Source: Gimesia fumaroli
GTDB taxonomy: Bacteria > Planctomycetota > Planctomycetia > Planctomycetales > Planctomycetaceae
Direction of reading: 5' to 3'
Length of the DNA: 64,000 nucleotides
NCBI RefSeq assembly: GCF_007754425.1
Contig: NZ_CP037452.1
Span: 4,563,164 to 4,627,163 of the forward strand
The notes under the pieces are model-generated. The model made no database searches. It was not told where the DNA came from and saw nothing but the letters and a program-made list of their open reading frames with translations. The translations under genes and the position numbers were made by a program. Numbering within the stretch: the first letter of the stretch is position 1; every line of letters begins with the position of its first letter. Below are positions 62,922 through 64,000 of this stretch, one piece after another.

Positions 62922-64000
62922 ATGATTCACTCAATATACCACCGCCGCCTGTTCCCCAAACGAATCACTCTGCTCTTTCTCTGTGTGATACTCAGTCTCT
63001 CTTCTTTGAAGACAGTCCATGCCGCTTCGAATGAGCGTCCGAATATCATGCTGATCATGGCCGACGACTTGGGTTTTTCTGACCTGGGCTGCTATGGCTC
63101 GGAAATAAAGACACCTCATCTTGACCAGTTAGCCAAAGAGGGCCTGCGGTTCTCCCGGTTTTATAATGCGGGCCGCTGCTGTCCCACCCGGGCCTCTCTC
63201 ATGACGGGACTCTACCCGCATCAGGCTGGCATGGGGTGGATGAATCGTAATGACAATCTCCCGGGCTATCTGGGCGAACTCAATCAGCACTGTGTCAGCA
63301 TCGCGGAAGTTCTCTCTGCAGCCGACTACCGCTGTTATCACGTCGGCAAATGGCATCTGACCTATCGCATGCGGAAAGCCAACGAAAACTGGCCGCTGGG
63401 GCGTGGCTTTGATCGCGCGTATGGCACTGGCGGAGGCGGCAACTATTTCGCCCCTCGTCCGCTGTATGAAGACAATCAACTGATCAAACCACCGAAAGAG
63501 GGCTACTATATCACCGATGCCTTCAGCCGGAGAGCCGTCAATTATCTGAAGGATCATGCACAACAAAATCAAGACACGCCGTTTTTCATGTACCTGGCTT
63601 ATACCGCGCCCCACTTTCCACTGCATGCGCTGCCCGCTGATATCGCCGCTTACCGAGGACGCTACCGCGCTGGATGGGATGAACTCCGAAAACAGCGTCA
63701 TCAGAAAATGACCGAACTGGGGCTGATCAACAGCCCGCTTTCTCCCCGTGATCCGGATGCCAAAGCCTGGGACTCCCTTACCAAAGCAGAGCAGGAAGAA
63801 TGGGAATTACGCATGGCCGTTTACGCCGCCATGGTCACCAGCATGGATCGCGGCATTGGTCAGGTTCTGGAGCAGATTAAACAAATGGGAAAGACCGAAA
63901 ACACACTTGTGTTCTTCCTCTCTGACAACGGTGCGAGTGCCGAATATATCGATCGTGGCCATCAACCCGGCGCCGTCACAGGCACACGTGAATCATTCCG
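62922..64000 (+). CDS. Secreted sulfatase, 3' end outside window
   Basis: The first 359 codons of a sulfatase, cut by the window edge. AGGAG precedes the ATG at 62922. The signal peptide ends TVHAA. PNIMLIMADDLGFSDLGCYG carries the metal-binding Asp pair, RCCPTRASLMTG has the formylglycine site (C86, then C-P-T-R), VGKWHLT and FFLSDNGASAEY follow. It should hydrolyse sulfate esters outside the cytoplasm. It follows the sigma factor by 78 bases on the same strand, so the two may be co-transcribed. Confidence 0.9.
   Translation, partial: MIHSIYHRRLFPKRITLLFLCVILSLSSLKTVHAASNERPNIMLIMADDLGFSDLGCYGSEIKTPHLDQLAKEGLRFSRFYNAGRCCPTRASLMTGLYPHQAGMGWMNRNDNLPGYLGELNQHCVSIAEVLSAADYRCYHVGKWHLTYRMRKANENWPLGRGFDRAYGTGGGGNYFAPRPLYEDNQLIKPPKEGYYITDAFSRRAVNYLKDHAQQNQDTPFFMYLAYTAPHFPLHALPADIAAYRGRYRAGWDELRKQRHQKMTELGLINSPLSPRDPDAKAWDSLTKAEQEEWELRMAVYAAMVTSMDRGIGQVLEQIKQMGKTENTLVFFLSDNGASAEYIDRGHQPGAVTGTRESF

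Noticed and set aside
1-64000. CRISPR arrays, tRNA or rRNA genes, prophage modules
   Set aside because: No regularly spaced direct repeats, cloverleaf, rRNA-like or phage structural sequences were found by eye on either strand.

Overview
The window looks like a chromosomal segment of a planctomycete, most like the Gimesia/Planctomyces group. This is inferred from gene content, not from a database match. Typical of that group are three secreted sulfatases of three active-site types, a DUF1559 protein with a prepilin-type N-terminus, a giant Ser/Thr kinase with a C-terminal propeller next to an ECF-type sigma factor, several secreted PQQ-like propeller proteins, and many signal-peptide proteins of unknown function. 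There are no rRNA, tRNA or CRISPR signals.

Layout. 1-6 kb: a cation/acetate-type symporter (cut by the window edge), a bestrophin-like channel, a SpoIIE-type phosphatase with a degenerate receiver, and an acetylpolyamine amidohydrolase/HDAC-like enzyme. 6-8.4 kb: an AT-rich metallophosphoesterase gene between blocks of mosaic intergenic repeats. 8.4-33.4 kb: mostly secreted or metabolic enzymes. These are a cis/trans fatty-acid isomerase, an aldehyde dehydrogenase, a BNR sialidase-like protein, two PQQ-like propellers, a beta/gamma-crystallin, a PhnA-type zinc ribbon protein, a sulfatase, a metzincin, an SMP-30-like propeller, an SGNH hydrolase, an aminotransferase, a lipoprotein gene broken by an amber codon, an S9 peptidase and an FAD oxidoreductase.

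33.6-49.7 kb is an accessory-looking block bounded by two copies of a 927-bp IS5/IS427-like element in opposite orientation. The right-hand copy splits a small membrane-protein gene whose two halves rejoin in frame once the element and one TA are removed. Between the copies lie an NPCBM-domain protein, an unusual HTH plus DHH-like protein, an LRR remnant, a dienelactone hydrolase, a secreted methyltransferase and the DUF1559 cluster. The most interesting locus is also here: a C39-peptidase/rhodanese membrane fusion, a MauE-like redox membrane protein and two paralogous secreted six-cysteine peptides ending in GCGGGG, closed by a clear terminator. I propose this is an export and redox-maturation system for cysteine-rich peptides.

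49.7-64 kb: an acetyltransferase, a sulfatase, a secreted HAD phosphatase, an OprB-like porin, the kinase, a large lipoprotein, the sigma factor and a sulfatase running off the right edge. The divergent lipoprotein and sigma factor, with the kinase downstream of the lipoprotein, look like one signalling module.
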